Part shown: positions 16,909-24,509 of the stretch, piece by piece | How the letters are laid out: each line of letters begins with the position of its first letter | Numbering within the stretch: position 1 is the first letter of the stretch | DNA from: an uncultured Saprospiraceae bacterium | GTDB lineage: Bacteria; Bacteroidota; Bacteroidia; Chitinophagales; Saprospiraceae | DNA length: 64,000 bases | Assembly (NCBI GenBank): GCA_937928045.1 | Contig: CALFWO010000016.1 | Span: forward strand, 1 to 64,000 | Direction of reading: 5' to 3' | The notes under the pieces: generated by a model | The model's input: only the letters and a program-made list of their open reading frames with translations | Told to the model about the DNA's origin: nothing | The model's database searches: none | Made by a program: the position numbers and the translations under genes

Positions 16909-18453
16909 TCAATCCACGATGCTTTTGATTACATTGAAGGGTTGTATCATCGACCCAACTTTTTCAAACTCAGTACCTTTTTTTCCTGTGGTCTTTAACA
17001 GTTTATAAGCTTCCTTAGTGTTTAAATCAGGTTGTAAAGATTTCATTATGCCAAGTAATCCGGCCACTTGAGGACAAGCCATTGATGTTCCATTCAGGGA
17101 TTTGTATGTGCTTTTAGGATAAGTCGAAAGGATATTTGAACCTGGAGCTGAAATTCCCATCTGTAAGTTATCAACCGTATTGCTATAATTGGCCTTCACA
17201 AGTCCTGGAGCAATTGCGCCTACGGCAATTACGCCTTTTGAATTCGCTGGGGAATAATTTTTGGCATCAGTATTACTATTTCCGGCGGCCACTACGACTA
17301 TTGCGTTTTTCTTATTGCAGTACTTTACAGCATCATTATAAGCTTTTTGACGAGCATCGGAGGAAATTCCTCCGAGAGACATAGAGATTACAGCAACTCC
17401 AGCATCTGCAGCTTTCAGCATTCCATTTATAACTGCCTCTTGGGTTGCGCCTCCAAAATTTCCAAATACTTTAATACTTGTAACTCTAATAAATTTATTG
17501 GTAGGTGACATACTACTTACACCTAAACCATTGTTCGAAACAGCTGCTGCAATTCCTGCACAATGAGTCCCATGTCCCATTGCATCTTTATCCGAATTTG
17601 AATCTATTGAATAATAAACATCCTTTAAATCTTCATGAGATGCATCCACTCCGGTGTCAATTATAGCAATATTAGCCGGTCCTTTTGGAGGAGTTATTTT
17701 TGCTAAAAGTTGATGAACTTTTTCAATGTCCATTGGATCATAGGCCCATTGACCTTGAAGCTCTGGATCATTTGAAAAATCCATTTTTCTTTTTGGTTCT
17801 ATTTCAGATTCATCAGGTGAAAATTTTATGAGTTCATTAATTTCCGAGTGAATTACGAAATCTAAGTTGTTTATCTCAGTTTGTATTTTAGACAATTGAT
17901 CTAGAGCATTACCAGAAAAATCAATACTGACATATTCATCCAGATTTGAATTGTTCTGATCTTCAAGCTCGAAGGCTTGCTTTATTCGAGCATTCCATTT
18001 TTGATTTTCCAAATAATCTCGGAGCCGGTCGATATCATTTTTGTCTCTCAGTTCTACTAAAAATTCTGCTTTATTATCAAAGCCTACTGCATTATCAAGT
18101 GTCTCACTTGGAATGGCTATCGATTCTAAACTGCTTTTTTGATAATCTTGATAGAAGGCGAAGTAGCTTCCATAGGTCATGAATAACAGTGCAAAAAATG
18201 TCCATTTTGATCTTCCAACCCAAATGAAAATTTGTGATGCCGCACCGAGAACCATTAAATCACGAAATAGAATCCACAATTTTCCTCCAAATTCTCCCGG
18301 CGAAAATGCCAATGAAAAAGCATAGACAACGAATGAACCTAAAAATAAGGTGCTCATTAGCTTCGATAACTTCCTATCCTTTTGAAAAAAGAACCAAAGA
18401 ACTAATCCGGTGAGACTTAACAAATATGCAATGGAATAGATACTCAATACCAT
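16909..18453 (-). CDS. Membrane-anchored S8 (subtilisin-like) serine peptidase
   Basis: The 514-residue protein starts with four hydrophobic helices (about 3-23, 33-51, 60-79, 84-101) rather than a cleavable signal. Residues about 125-205 look like an inhibitor-type propeptide (AEFLVELRDKNDIDRL and a later VSIDFSGNALDQL). The catalytic domain follows with Asp266 in IAIIDTGVD, His294 in GHGTHCAG, oxyanion Asn392 in AAGNSN and Ser457 in NGTSMACPQVAG. All residues needed for catalysis are present. The positive charges between helices 1 and 2 and 3 and 4 suggest those loops are cytoplasmic and the protease domain periplasmic; this is inference. It is followed after 30 bases by a second membrane protein gene. 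Confidence 0.88.
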   Translation of the reverse strand: MVLSIYSIAYLLSLTGLVLWFFFQKDRKLSKLMSTLFLGSFVVYAFSLAFSPGEFGGKLWILFRDLMVLGAASQIFIWVGRSKWTFFALLFMTYGSYFAFYQDYQKSSLESIAIPSETLDNAVGFDNKAEFLVELRDKNDIDRLRDYLENQKWNARIKQAFELEDQNNSNLDEYVSIDFSGNALDQLSKIQTEINNLDFVIHSEINELIKFSPDESEIEPKRKMDFSNDPELQGQWAYDPMDIEKVHQLLAKITPPKGPANIAIIDTGVDASHEDLKDVYYSIDSNSDKDAMGHGTHCAGIAAAVSNNGLGVSSMSPTNKFIRVTSIKVFGNFGGATQEAVINGMLKAADAGVAVISMSLGGISSDARQKAYNDAVKYCNKKNAIVVVAAGNSNTDAKNYSPANSKGVIAVGAIAPGLVKANYSNTVDNLQMGISAPGSNILSTYPKSTYKSLNGTSMACPQVAGLLGIMKSLQPDLNTKEAYKLLKTTGKKGTEFEKVGSMIQPFNVIKSIVD

Positions 18454-18553
18454 AAGATCTTAATTTTGACTTTGTGAAAGATAGGCTTAAGTCAAAACAT
18501 AACGTCATAAATACGATAAATGAGCTTCCTTTTTCGTCAAATAAAACAAATCA

Positions 18554-18584
18554 TTGAATTTAGTGGTTAGAATCACTAATTTTG
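18554..18584 (+). promoter_or_regulatory. Predicted Bacteroidota-type promoter for trxB
   Basis: TTG (18554-18556) and TAATTTTG (18577-18584) are separated by 20 bases, an exact fit to TTG-N20-TAnnTTTG. The trxB ATG lies 30 bases downstream. Confidence 0.7.
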
Positions 18585-18613
18585 CACCGTTTTATTAAAA
18601 AAAAATAGAAATA

Positions 18614-19558
18614 ATGGCAGATTCGAATCAAATACACAATTGCGTAATTATCGGTTCAGGACCGGCTGGATATACGGCTGCAGTATATGCTTCTAGGGCT
18701 AACTTGAGTCCTGTATTGTTTACGGGCCCTGAGCCAGGAGGACAATTAATGATCACTACTGATGTTGAAAACTACCCAGGTTATCCTGAGGGAGTTATGG
18801 GGCCTCAAATGATGGAAGACTTTAAGAAGCAGGCTGAACGATTTGGTACTGTGATTCACATGGAAATGATTAGTAAAGTAGATTTTTCAGGTCCGGTTCA
18901 CAAGATTTGGACTGAAGCTGGACAAGAGGTTCACGCACATACGATAATCATTTCAACTGGAGCTTCAGCAAAGTGGTTAGGATTGGAATCTGAGAAAAGA
19001 TTAACAAACAAAGGAGTATCTGCCTGTGCTGTCTGTGACGGATTCTTCTTTAGAGGAATGGAAGTGGCAGTTGTTGGTGGAGGAGATACGGCTGCTGAGG
19101 AAGCACAATATCTAGCAAAACTTTGTCCTAAAGTTCACTTGTTGGTCAGACGTGATGAAATGAGAGCAAGTAAGATTATGCAACAGCGTGTTTTGAATAC
19201 TGAAAATATAGAAGTGCATTGGAATACAACCACTGAAGAGATTCTTGGAGAAGAAGAGGTAGAAGGGATGCGAATTAAAAATTCTCAAACTGGAGAAGTA
19301 AAAGACGTTCCTGTTAAAGGGTTTTTTGTTGCCATTGGGCATAAACCTAATACAAGTATTTTTAAAGACTGGTTGGATATGGATGAAACAGGATACCTGA
19401 AAACAGTTCCTGGGAGATCACTGACAAATATTGAAGGCGTTTTTGCATCAGGTGATGCACAGGACAATATCTATCGTCAGGCAGTAACTGCTGCTGGAAC
19501 TGGCTGCATGGCCGCTTTGGATGCAGAAAGATACCTCACGGAGAAAGAAATTGTATAA
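18614..19558 (+). CDS. trxB: Thioredoxin-disulfide reductase
   Basis: The enzyme passes electrons from NADPH through FAD to thioredoxin. The 314-residue length is typical. Motifs are the FAD-binding GSGPAGYTAAVYASRA (14-29), the redox-active CAVC (Cys138 and Cys141), the NADPH-binding VVGGGDTAAEEA stretch near 152-163, and the C-terminal FASGDAQDNIYRQAVTAAG. It is a single-gene unit: a strong promoter precedes it and an intrinsic terminator follows 12 bases after the stop. Confidence 0.97.
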   Translation: MADSNQIHNCVIIGSGPAGYTAAVYASRANLSPVLFTGPEPGGQLMITTDVENYPGYPEGVMGPQMMEDFKKQAERFGTVIHMEMISKVDFSGPVHKIWTEAGQEVHAHTIIISTGASAKWLGLESEKRLTNKGVSACAVCDGFFFRGMEVAVVGGGDTAAEEAQYLAKLCPKVHLLVRRDEMRASKIMQQRVLNTENIEVHWNTTTEEILGEEEVEGMRIKNSQTGEVKDVPVKGFFVAIGHKPNTSIFKDWLDMDETGYLKTVPGRSLTNIEGVFASGDAQDNIYRQAVTAAGTGCMAALDAERYLTEKEIV

Positions 19559-19569
19559 AAAAACTTTAA

Positions 19570-19590
19570 GGCCTCAGTTCAACTGGGGCC
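19570..19590 (+). terminator. Intrinsic terminator after trxB
   Basis: A nine-pair stem (GGCCTCAGT with ACTGGGGCC, one G-U pair) with a three-base loop is followed by ATTTTTCTT. It lies 12 bases after the trxB stop. Confidence 0.85.
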
Positions 19591-19669
19591 ATTTTTCTTA
19601 TGACCTTTAGACTCAAAGGAAACTGTTAAAAATTATGACGGATAGCTTCCGTTTTGAAACTTGCTTTCC

Positions 19670-19677
19670 TACCTTTG
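19670..19677 (+). promoter_or_regulatory. Predicted -7 element for fbaA
   Basis: TACCTTTG matches TAnnTTTG and lies 22 bases before the fbaA ATG. A convincing -33 TTG at the right spacing is not present (TTC occurs there), so only the -7 box is called. Confidence 0.45.
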
Positions 19678-19699
19678 ACGACTTAAAAATCAATAATCA

Positions 19700-20785
19700 A
19701 TGAGTACAGTAGCTACTAAGTTTCGCCCGGGAGTTCTTTGGGGTGATGAAGTGACAGAATTATTCAACTATGCCAACGAGCAAAATTTTGCAATTCCTGC
19801 AGTAAACGTTATTGGAACCAATTCCATAAATGCAGTATTGGAAACGGCAAGAGAAGTGAATTCGCCAGTAATCATCCAATTTTCCAATGGAGGAGCTTCC
19901 TTCGTTGCCGGGAAAGGCTATAGTAACGAAGATCAAAAAGCTGCGATTCTTGGAGCTATTTCTGGCGCCATGCATGTGCACACAATGGCAAAGGCATATG
20001 GTGTCTCTGTCGTTCTACACACCGATCATTGTGCCAAGAAGCTTTTGCCATGGATTGATGGATTGTTGGAAGCAGGCGAAGACTTTTTTGAGTCCAGAGG
20101 TTTTCCTTTGTTCTCTTCTCACATGTTAGACCTTAGTGAAGAGCCGTTAGAAGAAAATATTGAAATCTGTAAAAGATACCACGAGCGAATGTCGAAAATC
20201 GGAATGATGATCGAAATTGAGCTTGGCGTTACTGGGGGAGAAGAAGATGGTGTCGATAACACAGATATTGACAGCTCAAGGCTTTATACCCAGCCTGAAG
20301 AAGTAGCTGCCGCTTATGAAGCCTTAAATGCAGTTTCTGATAAGTTTACAATAGCTGCGGCTTTTGGAAACGTGCATGGTGTTTATAAACCCGGGAACGT
20401 TGAATTGAAACCTATTATTTTGAAGAACTCTCAAGATCATGTGGTAGAAAAATTCAACACCGCACCTAATCCAATTAATTTTGTTTTCCATGGCGGTTCT
20501 GGTTCTTCCAGAGAAGAAATAAGAGAAGCGATTGAATATGGTGCGATTAAAATGAATATCGATACTGATATGCAATGGGCATTTTGGAATGGAATCCGTG
20601 GATATCATGAAGATAAAAAAGATTATTTGGCAGCGCAGATAGGTAATCCGGATGGAGAAGAGGTGCCGAATAAGAAATATTACGATCCAAGAAAATGGTT
20701 GAGAGTAGGAGAACAATCTTTTATTGAAAGACTAAAAACTGCTTTTGAAGATTTGAATTGTATTGGAAAAAACTCAGCTGAATAA
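19700..20785 (+). CDS. fbaA: Class II fructose-bisphosphate aldolase
   Basis: This zinc enzyme splits fructose 1,6-bisphosphate in glycolysis and forms it in gluconeogenesis. The 361 residues match the class IIA (E. coli FbaA-like) length. The catalytic and zinc-binding region VVLHTDHCAKKLLPW (104-118) has Asp109 and His110. EIELGVTGGEEDGVDN, AAFGNVHGVYKPGNV and FVFHGGSGSSREEI follow, with the phosphate-binding GGSGS. NIDTDMQWAFWNGIR supplies the Asp near the C-terminus. A TAnnTTTG box precedes the gene. It converges on the histidine kinase gene with a gap of seven bases. Confidence 0.97.
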   Translation: MSTVATKFRPGVLWGDEVTELFNYANEQNFAIPAVNVIGTNSINAVLETAREVNSPVIIQFSNGGASFVAGKGYSNEDQKAAILGAISGAMHVHTMAKAYGVSVVLHTDHCAKKLLPWIDGLLEAGEDFFESRGFPLFSSHMLDLSEEPLEENIEICKRYHERMSKIGMMIEIELGVTGGEEDGVDNTDIDSSRLYTQPEEVAAAYEALNAVSDKFTIAAAFGNVHGVYKPGNVELKPIILKNSQDHVVEKFNTAPNPINFVFHGGSGSSREEIREAIEYGAIKMNIDTDMQWAFWNGIRGYHEDKKDYLAAQIGNPDGEEVPNKKYYDPRKWLRVGEQSFIERLKTAFEDLNCIGKNSAE

Positions 20786-20792
20786 GTAAATA

Positions 20793-22229
20793 TTAGCTTG
20801 TCGCTGTTATTAAAGAAGAAGCTTCTGGATTAGTCTCTGACTTTTCAGAAGCTTTTTTAGTTACACCAATTAATTTGTATTCATTTTTTAGAATTGTAAA
20901 ATGAAAAGTTGAACCGACACCAACTTTAGATTCGAGCCATATTTCACCGCAGTTATTTACTACAATTTTTTTGCATGTTGCTAATCCGACTCCAGATCCT
21001 TCCTGATTGGTACCTTGAAGCTTTATAAATAAATCAAAAACCTTCTGAATATTTGCTTCACTAATTCCTGTTCCGTTGTCTTGAATGCTGAATTTCCAGC
21101 AAGTTTCTTGCTCATCACAATTGACAATTATTACGGGCGGAATTTCTGGCTTTCGATACTTAATTGCATTGCTGATTAAGTTTTGCATCAATTGCAACAT
21201 ATGGACTTTGGTCAAGTCAACGCTCTCTGGTATGTTTTGCCAATGAATTTTTCCATTAGTCTCTTGTAACTGTTGCCTTAAGTTATGCTCAATAAGTGAT
21301 TGAATCACTTCCATTTTTACCTCACTTTCTTGGCCATCTTTTACAGATCCAGCTCGAGAATAATTCATGATATCCTCTATCAATTGATTCATGTTAACAG
21401 TCCCTGCCTTGATGAAATCAAGATATTCTCTCGAAATATCATCTAAATCATCATTCTTTCTCAAATGCCTATCTAGCAAAGTCGAAAAACTATTTATTCC
21501 TCTTAAGGGTGCTTTTAGATCATGAGAAACAACATAAGCAAATTGCTCAAGTTCGTGATTTGAATGTCTTAATGTTTTTTCAACATCCCTTAGCATTGAC
21601 GTTTTTTCTTCTAACTCATCTGTTTTATTATTCAATTGTCGCTGCTTAATCATAAGCTGCTCAATCAATTTATTCATTCCATGTCTTGAAGCAGAAAGCA
21701 ATAATAAAATACAAACAAAAAGTCCCGTAATACTGAAATAATAAAAGACTGGAGACCAGTGATCGAACGGAGCGTCGACCACTATAATTTGAGTATTTGT
21801 CAAATAGAAATAAATTCCCTGAACTGCCGCCACGTAGATTGCCCAAAAGAATCCTGAACGCAAATTTGTAAGCGTAAAGGCTATTACCGGAGCCAAAATC
21901 ATCCAAACAATATCATCGGAATATATTCCACCTGTTTTCCACGGCAGCGGTGTTATAGAAAATGCATAAATTGCTGTGGCCAAGTTTCCAAAGTGAATCA
22001 AGGCTCCAGTTTTTTTAAATGCGCAGAGTAAAACAGGAACTAATAGAGTAGGAATCGAAATAACATATAATTCTTCTATTCTATTGAATACAGCATATAT
22101 AACGCAAATAATTCCAACCAGCATGAGGATTAATAATCCGCTGATCAGTATGTTTGCTTTCCAAAATGAATCAGGAGATTCCTTTAATTTTGGATGCAGA
22201 AAATATGCTATTAAGTTATTTGACTTCAT
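20793..22229 (-). CDS. Membrane sensor histidine kinase
   Basis: The 478-residue kinase has about six hydrophobic segments in its first 180 residues (about 25-47, 52-70, 80-98, 105-122, 125-143, 160-180). A coiled-coil linker (QLMIKQRQLNNKTDELEEKT) and a HisKA domain follow, with phosphoacceptor His236 in YVVSHDLKAPLRGIN. The ATP-binding domain has LISNAIKYRKPE, FSIQDNGTGIS and GSGVGLATCKKIV. No receiver is fused and no response regulator gene is adjacent, so it is an orphan kinase. The polytopic sensor region has no recognisable extracellular domain and may sense membrane state or a small ligand. dnaG lies 83 bases upstream on the same strand. Confidence 0.88.
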   Translation of the reverse strand: MKSNNLIAYFLHPKLKESPDSFWKANILISGLLILMLVGIICVIYAVFNRIEELYVISIPTLLVPVLLCAFKKTGALIHFGNLATAIYAFSITPLPWKTGGIYSDDIVWMILAPVIAFTLTNLRSGFFWAIYVAAVQGIYFYLTNTQIIVVDAPFDHWSPVFYYFSITGLFVCILLLLSASRHGMNKLIEQLMIKQRQLNNKTDELEEKTSMLRDVEKTLRHSNHELEQFAYVVSHDLKAPLRGINSFSTLLDRHLRKNDDLDDISREYLDFIKAGTVNMNQLIEDIMNYSRAGSVKDGQESEVKMEVIQSLIEHNLRQQLQETNGKIHWQNIPESVDLTKVHMLQLMQNLISNAIKYRKPEIPPVIIVNCDEQETCWKFSIQDNGTGISEANIQKVFDLFIKLQGTNQEGSGVGLATCKKIVVNNCGEIWLESKVGVGSTFHFTILKNEYKLIGVTKKASEKSETNPEASSLITATS

Positions 22230-22312
22230 TCAATTGCTACTACAACCTTGTAATAGCATGAAATATGCCACGAATGGCAATCAAGTGGTAATTTTAAGTA
22301 ATTTCAGTCATT

Positions 22313-24295
22313 TTATCTGCCTAGTACTACAGTTCCGAGTTCTTTGGCGAGTGAGTCACGCATTTCTTGAATTTTTCTTTGGAGTTTCATCAAACGCATA
22401 ACCTGTTCATTTTGTCCAGATTCATGAGCCACCTTGATTCTTTCTTGATTTTCTATTGTCAGTTTTTGAAGCTTCTTAAGCCGAAAACGTTTTAAAGCTT
22501 GAAATGCATCATTTTGAAAATTAAACTCCGGCGGGACCTGGCTTCTTAATAAAATTTGATGCTTTTCTTCCCAATTTGGACTGTATTCAAAAGGCGAAGT
22601 AGTCAAATCAATGGAGAGCTTTGAAATGGTCGGATCAGGATGGTTAAGCCAAAAGGAAGATTTAGGCACATTCCCTTTAGCCAATTGATCTTGCGCAATT
22701 TTGAAAATACTTTTAAAACCTTCATTTGAAAAGTCATCCATAACTTCCGTTTCAAGACTGTTTAGGATGTAGGCTAAAACAGATTGATTTGACTCCTTTA
22801 GGATTTTCTCTCCTTCTGTGATCAGAACTCGAATCAAATCTTTCTCTTGAAATTCGATAGTTTTGCCTATAGATGCTCGAGGCTTTAATTGCTCGCCGCT
22901 CGAATCAATTGAAGCGGTTGTAGAAGTCAATGGAATATTTGCTCCACTTGGCTCTTGGGAGTGATTTCTGTATTGTTTTCTATCCCGACGTTGCTTTTTA
23001 AGCAAAGACATTTGAGCCTGATTTACCTCCGCTACAAGAATGGTTTCGCTGACTTCCATGAGCTGACTGCATTCCCTCACATACAAGGACCTTTTAATCG
23101 GATCAGGAATTCGAGCAATACTGCTAACAATGTCCTTTATGACGGCGGTCTTTTTTACCGGATCATTTGCAGATTCGGCAAGCAACAAATCAGTTTTGAA
23201 AAATATGAAGTCCTTGGCCTCCTCTTTAATGTACTTTTCAAAAGCAGTAAGACCCTGTGATTGCATGAATGAATCTGGATCTTCTCCATCCGGAAGCAAA
23301 ACGACTTTAACATTTAAATCTTGCTCCAAAACCAAATCCAATCCTCGTAAAGCTGCCTTTATTCCAGCGGCATCTCCATCATAAAGTATTTTAATATTGG
23401 GTGTGAATCTTTTGATTAATCCTATTTGATCAACAGTTAAAGATGTTCCCGAAGAGGCTACTACATTTTCTATCCCAGCTTGGTGTAAAGAAATTACATC
23501 GGTATAACCTTCAACCAAAAGACATTCATCTAATTGTCGAATGGCCCTTTTTGCTTGATAAGCTCCATAAAGAAATTTACTCTTGTGGTAAATATCAGTT
23601 TCAGGGCTATTGATGTACTTTGGAGCTTTGGGATTGGTACCCATTATTCTTCCCGCAAATCCAACGACTTTTCCTGTAAGATTGTGCAAAGTGAACATGA
23701 CCCGATCCCGGAAAAAGTCTTTACCGTATTTGGAAGTCAAACCCAGTTGATTCAACAAGTCTTGCTTGTATCCTTTAGCAGTTGCTGCTTTGGTGAATAT
23801 GTCCCCAATGGAAGGCGCATAACCAAGACCAAAATCTTTGATTGTTTCTTCTCTAAAACCACGTTTCTTAAAATATTGAAGTCCTACAGATTTGCCTGTT
23901 TCTGTTTCGAATAGTTGTTTTTGATAAAAGTCTAAAGCGTAATCGTTAATGAGGTAAAGACTTTCGCGGATTTGGCGTTCTTGAATCTGTTCATCACTAC
24001 TGACCGTTTCTTCTAACTCAATATTGTATTTCTGCGCAAGATGTCGAATAGCATCAGGGAAGCTTAGTGATTCATGATCCATTAGAAATCTGACAGCATT
24101 GCCAGCCTTACCACATCCAAAACATTTGTAGATATTTTTAGCTGGACTTACTGTAAATGAAGGCGTTTTTTCGTTATGAAATGGGCAATTCCCAATCATA
24201 TTAACCCCGCGTCTAGTTAGGTTGATATAATCTTCAATGACCTCTTCCACTTTGGCGGTCTCAATTACTTCTTGTACGGATTTATCTGAAATCAT
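22313..24295 (-). CDS. dnaG: DNA primase
   Basis: Primase lays RNA primers for replication. The 660-residue protein begins with a CHC2 zinc finger: Cys37 and His40 in NCPFHNEKTPSF, Cys58 and Cys61 in YKCFGCGKAGN. The catalytic core follows, with the TOPRIM motifs LLVEGYTDVISLHQAG and ILYDGDAAGIKAA. The C-terminal third is helical and would contact the DnaB helicase. The length and domain order are normal. Confidence 0.97.
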   Translation of the reverse strand: MISDKSVQEVIETAKVEEVIEDYINLTRRGVNMIGNCPFHNEKTPSFTVSPAKNIYKCFGCGKAGNAVRFLMDHESLSFPDAIRHLAQKYNIELEETVSSDEQIQERQIRESLYLINDYALDFYQKQLFETETGKSVGLQYFKKRGFREETIKDFGLGYAPSIGDIFTKAATAKGYKQDLLNQLGLTSKYGKDFFRDRVMFTLHNLTGKVVGFAGRIMGTNPKAPKYINSPETDIYHKSKFLYGAYQAKRAIRQLDECLLVEGYTDVISLHQAGIENVVASSGTSLTVDQIGLIKRFTPNIKILYDGDAAGIKAALRGLDLVLEQDLNVKVVLLPDGEDPDSFMQSQGLTAFEKYIKEEAKDFIFFKTDLLLAESANDPVKKTAVIKDIVSSIARIPDPIKRSLYVRECSQLMEVSETILVAEVNQAQMSLLKKQRRDRKQYRNHSQEPSGANIPLTSTTASIDSSGEQLKPRASIGKTIEFQEKDLIRVLITEGEKILKESNQSVLAYILNSLETEVMDDFSNEGFKSIFKIAQDQLAKGNVPKSSFWLNHPDPTISKLSIDLTTSPFEYSPNWEEKHQILLRSQVPPEFNFQNDAFQALKRFRLKKLQKLTIENQERIKVAHESGQNEQVMRLMKLQRKIQEMRDSLAKELGTVVLGR

Positions 24296-24509
24296 TCGAG
24301 CATTAAAAGTACGTTATTCAAAGTAAAATTTTCTATTGATAGGAAAGACTATTTTACAGCAGTATTGAACTATTTTAACATTCACTTATTGATTAGTTAC
24401 CATATATTGACTCAATAGTAAGATAATTGCCAAACTATCGTTTCGATTTTAAGTAAATTGTAGCTTGAATATTGATACAAGTGAAAACGCTCCTATTAAA
24501 AAATTTGAT

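Noticed and set aside
20324-20716. 130-codon minus-strand frame inside fbaA
   Set aside because: It is antisense to the conserved aldolase core; composition is Phe/Ile rich as expected from an antisense shadow.
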